A stretch of 7,472 bases of DNA from an uncultured Ruminococcus sp. (GCA_946612185.1 CAMOEP010000104.1:1-7472); one strand, 5' to 3'; counted from the first letter of the stretch, positions 1-6,525 are shown. Program-made: numbers and translations. The notes: a model not told the origin generated them from the sequence alone.

Positions 1-974
1 CTGCTGCGGCTGCCTGCGGTATTGCAGTACCCAAAATGTCAGGCAGAGGTCTGGGGCATACAGGCGGTACTATCGACAAGCTGGAGAGTATCACCGGCTA
101 CCGAACGGAAATGGAACTGAGCGAATTCTTCGATATCATCAATAAGACCGGATTCTCGATAATATCTCAGACAGGCTCGCTTTGCCCTGCGGATAAGAAA
201 ATATATGCGCTGAGAAATTCTTCCGGCACTGTTGACAGCATTCCCCTCATTTGTGCGAGTATCATGAGCAAGAAACTGGCACTTGGCTCGGAGGGTCTGG
301 TGCTGGACGTTAAGTGCGGCTCTGGAGCATTTATGAAGAACTGCGGCGATGCACACAGGCTTGCTGATATCATGGAGCGTGTGGGCGTATCTGCCGGAAA
401 GAAGTGCAGGGCGGTAATTACTGATATGGACGCACCTTTGGGAAGCTGCGTGGGAAATGCTCTGGAAGTCCGTGAGGCTGTTGAGATACTTCGTGGTGAG
501 AAGCAGGACAAGCTGTACGATACCTGTATATTCCTTACAGCGAATATGCTTGAACTTGCCGGAAAGGGAAGCTATGACAAGTGCGCTGAAATGGCACAGA
601 AGGCTATATCCTCCGGCAAGGCACTGGAGATATTCCAGAAAACTGTTGAACTTCACGGCGGCGATCCCAGGATATGCGATGATACTTCACTTCTGCCGCA
701 GCCGGTTTTCAGTCATGAACTCAGGGCATCAAGGGACGTGGAGATACTTTCCGTCAACAGCGAGGAGATAGGCATGGCATCGCTTCTTCTGGGCGCTGGC
801 AGGATAAGCAAGGAAGATACAGTTGACCTGTCGGCTGGTATCGAGATGCACTGCGCACCCGGCGATAAGATATCTATGGACGCACCACTTATGACGCTTC
901 ATTCCTCAATATGCAGCGATTTTTCCGAGGCGGCAGTCAGGGCGATGAAGGCTATTCGCTTCAGAGACATCTGA
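1..974 (+). CDS. pdp: Pyrimidine-nucleoside phosphorylase, 3' partial (start lies upstream of window)
   Basis: Cytoplasmic enzyme of nucleoside salvage that splits thymidine, deoxyuridine or uridine with phosphate into free base and (deoxy)ribose-1-phosphate. The reading frame is open from base 3, so the Met at 36 is internal; about 323 of the usual roughly 430 residues are present and about 97 N-terminal residues are missing, including the upstream phosphate-binding glycine motif. Counting from Met-36, the family signature KMSGRGLGHTGGTIDKLE spans the start. YALR (R60) and SIMSKK (S75, K79) match the pyrimidine-contacting Arg/Ser/Lys of the family. VLDVKCGSGAFMK (about 89-101) is the conserved core strand with Cys where Thr is usual. 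Residues about 225-295 form the C-terminal PYNP_C domain. Thymidine phosphorylase (deoA) is the nearest alternative name; substrate range cannot be read from sequence. Ends at a TGA just before the inverted-repeat element. Family assignment is very secure. Confidence 0.96.
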   Translation, partial: AAAACGIAVPKMSGRGLGHTGGTIDKLESITGYRTEMELSEFFDIINKTGFSIISQTGSLCPADKKIYALRNSSGTVDSIPLICASIMSKKLALGSEGLVLDVKCGSGAFMKNCGDAHRLADIMERVGVSAGKKCRAVITDMDAPLGSCVGNALEVREAVEILRGEKQDKLYDTCIFLTANMLELAGKGSYDKCAEMAQKAISSGKALEIFQKTVELHGGDPRICDDTSLLPQPVFSHELRASRDVEILSVNSEEIGMASLLLGAGRISKEDTVDLSAGIEMHCAPGDKISMDAPLMTLHSSICSDFSEAAVRAMKAIRFRDI

Positions 975-979
975 ATTAT

Positions 980-1011
980 AATGCGTAATTCGTAATGCGT
1001 AATGCGTAATT
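980..1011 (+). repeat. Left arm of 32-bp perfect inverted repeat
   Basis: Reads as heptamers aatgcgt, aattcgt, aatgcgt, aatgcgt followed by aatt. It is the exact reverse complement of 1141-1172 and begins six bases after the phosphorylase stop codon. Confidence 0.9.
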
Positions 1012-1044
1012 AAGGTGTCGCCTTACGGCGACCGATTAAAAAAG

Positions 1045-1091
1045 CCGTCCGGCTATTGTTCAAATGGACATAAGCCGGACGGTTTCTTTTT
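1045..1091 (+). terminator. Rho-independent terminator downstream of the pyrimidine-nucleoside phosphorylase gene
   Basis: Stem ccgtccggct (1045-1054) pairs with agccggacgg (1073-1082). The stem is continued above a two-base internal loop by tgttc/ggaca (1057-1061 with 1066-1070, one G-U pair) around the loop aaat. A T-rich run (tttcttttt, 1083-1091) follows, and an A-run precedes the stem, so some activity on the opposite strand is possible. It lies inside the inverted-repeat element, so the element supplies the terminator of the upstream gene. Confidence 0.85.
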
Positions 1092-1140
1092 AAATATGGA
1101 TTGCGGCGGTAAACCTACCGCTTTAGTAATAGCTGGGCGC

Positions 1141-1172
1141 AATTACGCATTACGCATTACGAATTACGCATT
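1141..1172 (-). repeat. Right arm of 32-bp perfect inverted repeat
   Basis: Heptamers attacgc/attacga in tandem; exact reverse complement of 980-1011. It is followed at 1183-1195 by a short sequence (tgcattgtgcatt) of the same flavour. Confidence 0.9.
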
Positions 1173-1302
1173 AATATAATTATGCATTGTGCATTAAAAT
1201 TCGCCTTTACTAACAGTATTATTTAAGTGACACTTTATGAATTGTGTACAAATTTTCCTTGAACTTTATATTATTTCGTCCGATTTTCACAATCTTTAAC
1301 AC

Positions 1303-1338
1303 TTTGTTAACAAATTACGGCTTTTGCTGTGCTATAAT
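1303..1338 (+). promoter_or_regulatory. Probable extended -10 promoter of the triple-module dockerin gene, with an overlapping palindrome
   Basis: TGCTATAAT at 1330-1338 is a consensus -10 with the TGn extension. There is no good -35 at 17 bp; the nearest candidate is TTAACA (1307-1312) with a 20-bp spacer. A perfect 12-bp palindrome, tttgttaacaaa (1303-1314), sits in the -35 region and could be an operator. A start near 1345 would give a leader of about 50 nt. The rest of 1173-1302 is AT-rich with no gene. Confidence 0.55.
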
Positions 1339-1377
1339 TAAGCTGCACAAAAATTAACGTTGTTATTGAAAAAATAT

Positions 1378-1384
1378 GGGAGGA
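1378..1384 (+). promoter_or_regulatory. Ribosome binding site that fixes the start at 1394
   Basis: GGGAGGA lies 9 bases before the ATG at 1394. In-frame ATGs at 1376 and 1385 overlap or abut this site and so have no ribosome binding site of their own at a usable distance; the start at 1394 also gives the cleanest signal peptide. Confidence 0.85.
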
Positions 1385-1393
1385 ATGATTTCA

Positions 1394-3385
1394 ATGAGAA
1401 CAAACAAACTTTCTGGAAAGCTTACCGCTTCTGTTATGAGTGCAGTTATGGCTGCTTCTGCTGTTCCGGCTTACCTGCTTTCCGCACCCGTGTATGCTGA
1501 GTACGTCCCCAGTGTGAGTGTTTCCGCTGAGAAGAACGCTGTTGCTTCTGTTAAGGTCGATGGCGCTGCAAGACTTTACACCGCTGACTACGCAAAGTCC
1601 ACTGACAAGTACATCAACATCACTTTCACACCTGACTTCACCGGTAAATTGAACTACGGCTTCGGTATCGGTACTTCAAAGTCACCCTACTGGTACGAAC
1701 TGGACGGCAAGACCGGCAAGTTCATCGACACAAGCGGTACTGCCGAGGCTGCTGGTACTGACGTTGCCTGCACTGCCGGCAAAGCTGTGACAATTTCTAT
1801 CGACATTTCTTCACTGGACGTTAAGTTCGACCCATCTACTGCTATGTACCCCGGCGAGTTCGAGTTCAGAAACTACTATGCCGGTGAGTCTAAGAGTACT
1901 ATCGTTATCACAAGCATCACCGGAAGCACTACACCCGGCGGAAGCAGCAGTTCAACTGACCCGACTCCTTCTGACGGTGAGGTTTCCAACAATAACCGCC
2001 ACTCCAACGGCGAAAACTGCCCCGGCGACGTTAGCTGGTCATTCAAGGATAACGGCGACGGTACTGCTACTATCACTTCCACTGTTGCTAAGCAGATCGA
2101 CCCCGAAACTATTGAAGGTCTGGTTCTGACCAAGGGCTACGATGAGGACTACTACGCTGAGAACCCCGACGAGGTTTCTCCCGATGCTCCTATCAACAGC
2201 CATAAGTTCAAGTACTCCGACTTCGGACTCAGCGATACTCAGGGCGTTACTATCGAGTCACTGACTGTTACCCTTGAGCCTGATGTAGAAATGGATCAGT
2301 TCATCTACGGCGGCGGTCTGAATGTTGCATACAAGTCCGATGCTGATACCGAGTACGCAAAACAGCTTGCAGGTATCGAGGGCAAGGAACATTCCGGCTA
2401 CTGGTATAACGATATGGGCGAGGACGCTGTTGCTGACTTTGAGAAGGAGGGCGTTGAGTTCCTTATCACTCCCGGCACTGGCGGAAAGATAACTGGTGCT
2501 GGTAAGTATATCGAAGCTTACTGGGAAGTTCCTACAGAGGTTCAGCCTTATGTATCTCTGGGCGCTGCTGATTCTATCTCATTCCAGTACTGGTGGGGCA
2601 ATGACGCAAAGGGCGACGAGGTTGAATCCGTTGCTGTGACTGACGCTGTTCTGACATATACCACTGAGAAAATAATCCCCTATGACAACTCCGAGGCTAC
2701 TTCCGTTAAGGAAACTCTCGACCATACCGGTAAGGACACTGAGAAGAACCTTGAAATAGCTTACTCCGATCTCGGCATCGACCAGACCAAGGACGTTTAT
2801 GCTATTCGCTTCGACATCAGCGCTAAATCCGACATTGGTAAGCTGGTTTACGGCGTAGGCACTGGCGTTACAAAGGATATAAGCTCCGACTACTGGTATC
2901 AGGAGGGCGGAAACTTCGCTGTACTCGATGCCGGAAGCAAGACTTCTATCATGTGGATACTTCCCGATACTGTTACAGGCGGTCTTACCGGCGACAACGG
3001 CGTGAACTCCGCTGACGGCAAACTCCAGCTTGGCTACTACTACGGCGAGCAGGACGCTATCAGTATTGACAATGTGGAGGTGTACTACGCTGAAAAGACT
3101 ACCACATCTACTACAACTACTACAACAACTACAACCACCACTACAACTACTACAGGTCTGAGCGCTAAGGTATGGGGCGACGCTGACGGAAACGATGCTG
3201 TATCAGTATCCGATATCGTTATGGTTCTCCAGTACTCCGCTAACAAGACAAAGTACCCCCTGTCTGAACAGGCACTCATTAACTGCGACTGCAACGCTGA
3301 TAGTGACGTTAACACAAAGGACGCTTTCATTATCCAGCAGCTTGATGCAGGCGTTGTCAGCCAGAAGGATTGCCCTGTTAAGTAA
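1394..3385 (+). CDS. Secreted dockerin protein with three related aromatic-rich, putative carbohydrate-binding modules
   Basis: Secreted 663-residue protein, probably a cellulosome component. Residues 1-35 are a signal peptide (Lys-rich start, Ala-rich core, cleavage after VYA). Three modules share a motif YG-x-G followed by an aromatic YWY cluster. Module 1 (about 38-178) has LNYGFGIGT then PYWYE. Module 2 (about 213-425) has FIYGGGL, GYWYND and QYWWG. Module 3 (about 426-566) has LVYGVGTG, SDYWYQ and GYYYG. Modules 2 and 3 also share a YSD-x-G segment before this core. A Ser/Pro/Asn-rich linker (179-212) follows module 1. A Thr run (about 569-587) leads to the C-terminal dockerin (594-660). 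Dockerin calcium loops: D596, D598, N600, D607 and D632, N634, D636, D643. No catalytic domain is seen. Exposed Trp/Tyr and beta-rich sequence suggest polysaccharide binding, which is inference; I could not match the modules to a named CBM family. The stop is followed in frame by two more stops (TAA TGA TAG). It is a single-gene unit with its own promoter and terminator. Confidence 0.88.
   Translation: MRTNKLSGKLTASVMSAVMAASAVPAYLLSAPVYAEYVPSVSVSAEKNAVASVKVDGAARLYTADYAKSTDKYINITFTPDFTGKLNYGFGIGTSKSPYWYELDGKTGKFIDTSGTAEAAGTDVACTAGKAVTISIDISSLDVKFDPSTAMYPGEFEFRNYYAGESKSTIVITSITGSTTPGGSSSSTDPTPSDGEVSNNNRHSNGENCPGDVSWSFKDNGDGTATITSTVAKQIDPETIEGLVLTKGYDEDYYAENPDEVSPDAPINSHKFKYSDFGLSDTQGVTIESLTVTLEPDVEMDQFIYGGGLNVAYKSDADTEYAKQLAGIEGKEHSGYWYNDMGEDAVADFEKEGVEFLITPGTGGKITGAGKYIEAYWEVPTEVQPYVSLGAADSISFQYWWGNDAKGDEVESVAVTDAVLTYTTEKIIPYDNSEATSVKETLDHTGKDTEKNLEIAYSDLGIDQTKDVYAIRFDISAKSDIGKLVYGVGTGVTKDISSDYWYQEGGNFAVLDAGSKTSIMWILPDTVTGGLTGDNGVNSADGKLQLGYYYGEQDAISIDNVEVYYAEKTTTSTTTTTTTTTTTTTTTGLSAKVWGDADGNDAVSVSDIVMVLQYSANKTKYPLSEQALINCDCNADSDVNTKDAFIIQQLDAGVVSQKDCPVK
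3098..3154 (+). repeat. Thr-codon run encoding the linker before the dockerin
   Basis: Nineteen codons, 18 of them Thr (act, aca, acc mixed) and one Ser, separate module 3 from the dockerin. Such Thr runs are usual flexible linkers in ruminococcal cellulosomal proteins and are likely glycosylation sites (inference). Confidence 0.9.
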
Positions 3386-3424
3386 TGATAGTTAATATAT
3401 CGTAAAATTTATAGTTTCTTTAGA

Positions 3425-3455
3425 CTGCCGGACATTGATGTTCGGCAGCCTTTTT
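3425..3455 (+). terminator. Rho-independent terminator of the triple-module dockerin gene
   Basis: Nine-pair stem ctgccggac (3425-3433) with gttcggcag (3440-3448), one G-U pair, loop attgat, followed by cc and five T. It lies 40 bases after the stop and separates the two dockerin genes into independent transcription units. Confidence 0.9.
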
Positions 3456-3508
3456 GTGCATTGTGCTACAAAAAAGCTGCAAATCCTGTGTTTTTTGCCA
3501 TACATGAC

Positions 3509-3537
3509 TTGAAATTTCACTTCCGGAACGTTATAAT
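3509..3537 (+). promoter_or_regulatory. Sigma-A type promoter of the BIG2 dockerin gene
   Basis: TTGAAA (3509-3514), 17-bp spacer, TATAAT (3532-3537). A start near 3544 gives a leader of about 89 nt that can form small hairpins, e.g. tgccg/cggca at 3591-3610, ending 11 bases before the ribosome binding site. Confidence 0.8.
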
Positions 3538-3620
3538 AGTATTATGGTTAATCTGTTCGTTTTTATGAACGCTATTTTATATCATTGCATTGCCGTGATA
3601 CGTTGCGGCAGCGCTATAGT

Positions 3621-3627
3621 AAAGGAG
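3621..3627 (+). promoter_or_regulatory. Ribosome binding site fixing the start at 3633
   Basis: AAAGGAG sits 5 bases before the ATG at 3633. The longer open frame from an ATG at 3585 would add 16 hydrophilic residues in front of a typical signal peptide and has no ribosome binding site. Confidence 0.85.
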
Positions 3628-3632
3628 AAATT

Positions 3633-6347
3633 ATGAGAATCAAAAAAACAGCCGCCGCTGCGCTGTCATTCCTTATCGCCGCAGGTTCTGTGCCGGTGTT
3701 TGATGAGGATATACAGGTATACGCAGAAAATTCTGTTTCAGCCGAAAAGACAGTATACGCTTGCGGTGATGTTGACGGCAACGGTGAAGTAAGCTCATCT
3801 GACGCTTCACTGGTACTGTCTGAGTACAGTAAAGTATCTACCGGTGCAGCCGCAACCTTGAAAGAAGGTCAGGTAACTGCTGCTGATATTGATAATGACG
3901 GCGAGATGACTGCCAACGACGCTTCAATGATACTGAGGTACTACAGCTATCATTCCACCGGCGGAAACAAGAGCATAACCGAGTTCTATGAAGAAGGGGC
4001 TGTGGTTTCAACGACTGCTCCGGCTACAACTACATCAACCGCAAAGTCCACCGGAACTACCACAACAGGTTCAGCCGCAGCCACAACTACATCAACCACA
4101 AAGTCCACCGGAACTACGACTACAGGTTCAGCCGCAGCCACAACTACATCAACCACAAAGTCCACCGGAACTGCAACTACAAGTTCAGCCGCAGCCACAA
4201 CTACATCAACTACAAAGTCCACCGGAACTACCACAACAGGTTCAGCCGCAACCACAACTACATCAACTACAAAGTCCACCGGAACTGCAACTACAGGTTC
4301 AGCCGCAACCACAACTACATCAACTACAAAGTCTGCCGGAACTACCACCACTACAACGAACGCAGCCACATCAACCACTTCTGCACCTACTACCACTACA
4401 ACTAAGGCAACTACCACATCTACTACAAGTGCGCCTGCAACTACTACCACCCAGCCGTACACAAAGGTTACAGGTATCAGGCTGAAACGCACGGCTATTA
4501 CTATGGAAGTGGGCTACGGCTGCCTTGCCGAGGCTACTGTCATTCCCACTGACGCTGAAAATAAGTCACTGACCTGGAAAAGTTCAGATGATACTGTTGC
4601 TTCCGTTGATGAAGTCGGCTGGATAACTGCACTCAAGGAGGGTACTTGCGTTATCACCTGCACAAGCAATGATGACCAGAATATTACCGCTTCACTGACC
4701 GTAACTGTTACCGACTCCGGCAAGGTTACGGCTCTGCGTCTGCAAAAGTCCTCCCTTGATATCAACGTGGGTGAGGGTGATATGTCCGCTGTGATCTTCC
4801 TGCCTGACAGCGCTTACGATAAGCGGGCGGTATGGAGCATTTCAGATGAATCTATCGCTTCCGTTGACAGTGAAGGCTGGGTCATCGGTAAAAAAGCCGG
4901 TACTTGCACACTGACTGTAAAAAGTTACTCAAACCCTGAAATATCGGCAACTATTAACGTAACTGTACACGCTGTTACTACCGTTTCCTCAACTCAGACC
5001 ACTACCACCACCCAGACAACTACCACAACTTCCGCAGCCACAACTACAGAACCCTTTGCGACTTCCACCCTGGCGCTTGAGGGCGTTAGTGATATCCGCA
5101 TTTCCCGAACTGAGGTGACTCTGAACGTAGGCGACGGAAGTATCCTCACCGCTACTCTCCTGCCTGTCGATTCAGATGACCAGGAAGTAACATGGTCAAG
5201 TTCAGACGAAGCTGTGGCTACTGTTGACAAGAACGGCTGGGTCAAGGCTGTTGCTGACGGAAGCTGTGTTATCACCGCTTCAAGCGTATCAAATCCGGCT
5301 GTTTCGGCGCAGGTGAAGATAACCGTCGTTGACCGCAACAAAGTCACCGGAATACGCCTTTCCAAGACCTCTGTGAATATCAAGGCAGGGGAGTGGGATA
5401 CTGCTACAGTTACCCTGCTTCCGGCAAATGCCACTGACCTGAAAACCGTCTGGACGGTTTCTGACGACAATATCGCAACTGTTGACCAGCAGGGCGTTAT
5501 CACAGGTAAAAATCCAGGAACTTGCGTGGTTAAGGTAACAAGCATCTCAAATCCCGATGTTTATGCAGAAATACAGGTAACTGTCTACGCTGATACAACT
5601 TCTTCCACCGTATCTGCTTCCGCAACAGATGCCCCGACAACTACCACCACCACTTCACCTGACCATGTCAGCAGCATCAGCCTGAGTACTGATTCCGTGA
5701 CACTTATGGTCGGCAAGGGAACTGCCGTTTCTGCGTCACTTCTGCCGGAAACTGCCAAGAACCGCAAGGCTATCTGGTCGTCCTCTGCAAAGACCGTGGC
5801 TATAGTCAACAGCGAGGGCTACATAACAGCCGTAGGTGTCGGTACTTGCGTTATCACAGTAAAGAGCGAGGATAACCCCATTGTCAAGGCGACTATAAAT
5901 GTTACAGTTACCGATACCGAGGTCACAACCACAGCAACTACCACTGCCACCACTGCCACTACCACTGAAACTGTCACAACTCCCACAATAACAACAGCCG
6001 AGCCGTATATCCTGTTCTCACTGGCAACCGGCGGAATGACCGCTGACGTTCCCCTTACTTCACGGGGCTATGGTCGGTTCGTTATGGACTTTATCCTCAC
6101 CGACGAAAGCGGCAACGTTATATCAGTCGAAACTCCGGTGCTGATACTCCCGGATATGACTTCTGTTAACGTTATGCTTCCTGGTACAGGAAAGAACGTT
6201 AACCTTACCGTGTATATCACAAATCTTGCTAACAATAAGCGTGCGGTGGTTGGTTCGTATACTTTGAATTTCCCTGAGTACCGCATCAAAACTTCTCACG
6301 AGTCTATCGTCTACGCACTTCTTCAGGTAGACGGTCTGAGGTACTGA
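3633..6347 (+). CDS. Secreted multidomain protein: N-terminal dockerin, tandem-repeat linker, five BIG2 Ig-like domains, unknown C-terminal module
   Basis: Secreted 904-residue protein, likely a structural or adhesive cellulosome-associated component. Signal peptide 1-31 (MRIKK, Ala-rich core, cleavage after VYA). The dockerin (about 43-106) follows at once, with canonical calcium loops D46, D48, N50, D57 and D85, D87, D89, D96. A Thr/Ser-rich linker (about 127-278) contains tandem 19-residue repeats. Five bacterial Ig-like group 2 domains follow at about 279-364, 365-447, 485-570, 571-653 and 679-761; each has the family pattern of a V-x-x-I/L start, W-x-S/V-S-D/A in the middle, and G-T/S-C near the end. 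Thr-rich linkers (448-484, 654-678, 762-792) split them 2+2+1. The last 112 residues (793-904) are beta-rich and unrecognised. There is no LPXTG sorting signal, membrane anchor or catalytic domain, so attachment would depend on the dockerin or on what the Ig-like or C-terminal parts bind. Domain calls are firm; function is inferred. Confidence 0.9.
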   Translation: MRIKKTAAAALSFLIAAGSVPVFDEDIQVYAENSVSAEKTVYACGDVDGNGEVSSSDASLVLSEYSKVSTGAAATLKEGQVTAADIDNDGEMTANDASMILRYYSYHSTGGNKSITEFYEEGAVVSTTAPATTTSTAKSTGTTTTGSAAATTTSTTKSTGTTTTGSAAATTTSTTKSTGTATTSSAAATTTSTTKSTGTTTTGSAATTTTSTTKSTGTATTGSAATTTTSTTKSAGTTTTTTNAATSTTSAPTTTTTKATTTSTTSAPATTTTQPYTKVTGIRLKRTAITMEVGYGCLAEATVIPTDAENKSLTWKSSDDTVASVDEVGWITALKEGTCVITCTSNDDQNITASLTVTVTDSGKVTALRLQKSSLDINVGEGDMSAVIFLPDSAYDKRAVWSISDESIASVDSEGWVIGKKAGTCTLTVKSYSNPEISATINVTVHAVTTVSSTQTTTTTQTTTTTSAATTTEPFATSTLALEGVSDIRISRTEVTLNVGDGSILTATLLPVDSDDQEVTWSSSDEAVATVDKNGWVKAVADGSCVITASSVSNPAVSAQVKITVVDRNKVTGIRLSKTSVNIKAGEWDTATVTLLPANATDLKTVWTVSDDNIATVDQQGVITGKNPGTCVVKVTSISNPDVYAEIQVTVYADTTSSTVSASATDAPTTTTTTSPDHVSSISLSTDSVTLMVGKGTAVSASLLPETAKNRKAIWSSSAKTVAIVNSEGYITAVGVGTCVITVKSEDNPIVKATINVTVTDTEVTTTATTTATTATTTETVTTPTITTAEPYILFSLATGGMTADVPLTSRGYGRFVMDFILTDESGNVISVETPVLILPDMTSVNVMLPGTGKNVNLTVYITNLANNKRAVVGSYTLNFPEYRIKTSHESIVYALLQVDGLRY
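4023..4343 (+). repeat. 57-bp in-frame tandem repeat (19-residue linker unit)
   Basis: Five full copies begin at 4023, 4080, 4137, 4194 and 4251, and a sixth partial copy at 4308. The protein unit is close to ATTTSTTKSTGTTTTGSAA. Copies differ at only a few bases, so the array is recent or kept homogeneous, and copy number may vary between strains. The unit is a multiple of three, so changes would lengthen or shorten the linker without shifting the frame. Confidence 0.93.
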
Positions 6348-6363
6348 TATAGTATTTACGCAA

Positions 6364-6408
6364 AAAAATCACCCTGATACATAAGAAAGATACTCATATA
6401 GAAGTTTT
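6364..6408 (+). repeat. Left inverted repeat of the cassette
   Basis: Outer 17 bases, aaaaatcaccctgatac, are an exact reverse complement of 7047-7063. The full 45 bases match 7019-7063 at 39 positions. It begins 17 bases after the stop of the BIG2 dockerin gene. Confidence 0.85.
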
Positions 6409-6410
6409 AA

Positions 6411-6455
6411 GCCATAGTATTTCTGATTTACAGTCAGAAGTACTATGGCGTTTTT
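6411..6455 (+). terminator. Strong rho-independent terminator after the BIG2 dockerin gene
   Basis: Sixteen-pair stem: gccatagta (6411-6419) with tactatggc (6441-6449), one T-G wobble, then ttctga with tcagaa. The loop is tttacag, and a single g and five T follow the stem. It lies between the left inverted repeat and the promoter of the next gene, so it isolates that gene from read-through. Confidence 0.9.
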
Positions 6456-6456
6456 A

Positions 6457-6485
6457 TTGACAGTACAGAGATGATGTGCTATAAT
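6457..6485 (+). promoter_or_regulatory. Full-consensus sigma-A promoter of the small AT-rich gene
   Basis: TTGACA (6457-6462), 17-bp spacer, TATAAT (6480-6485), with a TGn extension (6477-6479). Both hexamers match consensus at all six positions. It begins two bases after the preceding terminator's T-run. The expected start is near 6492, giving a short leader of about 34 nt. Confidence 0.9.
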
Positions 6486-6509
6486 TGTTACTGACAAAAA
6501 TCGGAATTT

Positions 6510-6516
6510 AGGAGGG
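6510..6516 (+). promoter_or_regulatory. Strong ribosome binding site of the small AT-rich gene
   Basis: AGGAGGG, nearly full complementarity to the 16S 3' end, 9 bases before the ATG at 6526. It supports this short frame as a real gene. Confidence 0.9.
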
Positions 6517-6525
6517 CTTTCAAAT

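Larger units (their letters stand above)
980..1172. mobile_element. MITE-like palindromic element built from a 7-bp tandem repeat in inverted orientation
   Basis: Two 32-bp arms (980-1011 and 1141-1172) are perfect reverse complements. Each arm is about 4.5 copies of a heptamer (attacgc read from the right arm, with one copy attacga). The roughly 129-bp core carries three hairpins: gtcgcc/ggcgac at 1017-1032, a terminator at 1045-1091, and gcggta/taccgc at 1106-1121. No coding sequence is inside. The layout resembles small non-autonomous palindromic repeats dispersed between genes in many bacteria, but mobility is inferred, not shown; no target duplication is clear. The homology appears to continue imperfectly outward on both sides (aattat-aatg type sequence with a small gap). 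Confidence 0.6.

Noticed and set aside
39..656. Long open frame on the - strand (205 residues)
   Set aside because: It is antisense to the well-conserved pyrimidine-nucleoside phosphorylase frame, has no ribosome binding site or family features, and is a composition shadow.
1017..1121. Riboswitch or structured RNA in the hairpin-rich core of the repeat element
   Set aside because: The hairpins are separate and simple, with no recognisable conserved aptamer core, and the region lies over 200 bases upstream of the next gene's promoter.
1376..1393. Upstream ATG start for the triple-module dockerin protein
   Set aside because: It would place the clear ribosome binding site (1378-1384) inside the gene and leaves no site for itself; the start at 1394 is well spaced.
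3585..3632. Upstream ATG start for the BIG2 dockerin protein
   Set aside because: It adds 16 polar residues before a normal signal peptide and has no ribosome binding site; AAAGGAG precedes 3633.
4023..4343. CRISPR-like array
   Set aside because: The 57-bp units are contiguous with no unique spacers and encode an in-frame linker.
3986..4492. Val/Ala-rich 168-residue frame on the - strand, and a Gln/Leu/Pro-rich frame on the + strand
   Set aside because: Both are alternative readings of the Thr-codon tandem repeat in the BIG2 dockerin gene; the repetition keeps other frames free of stops.
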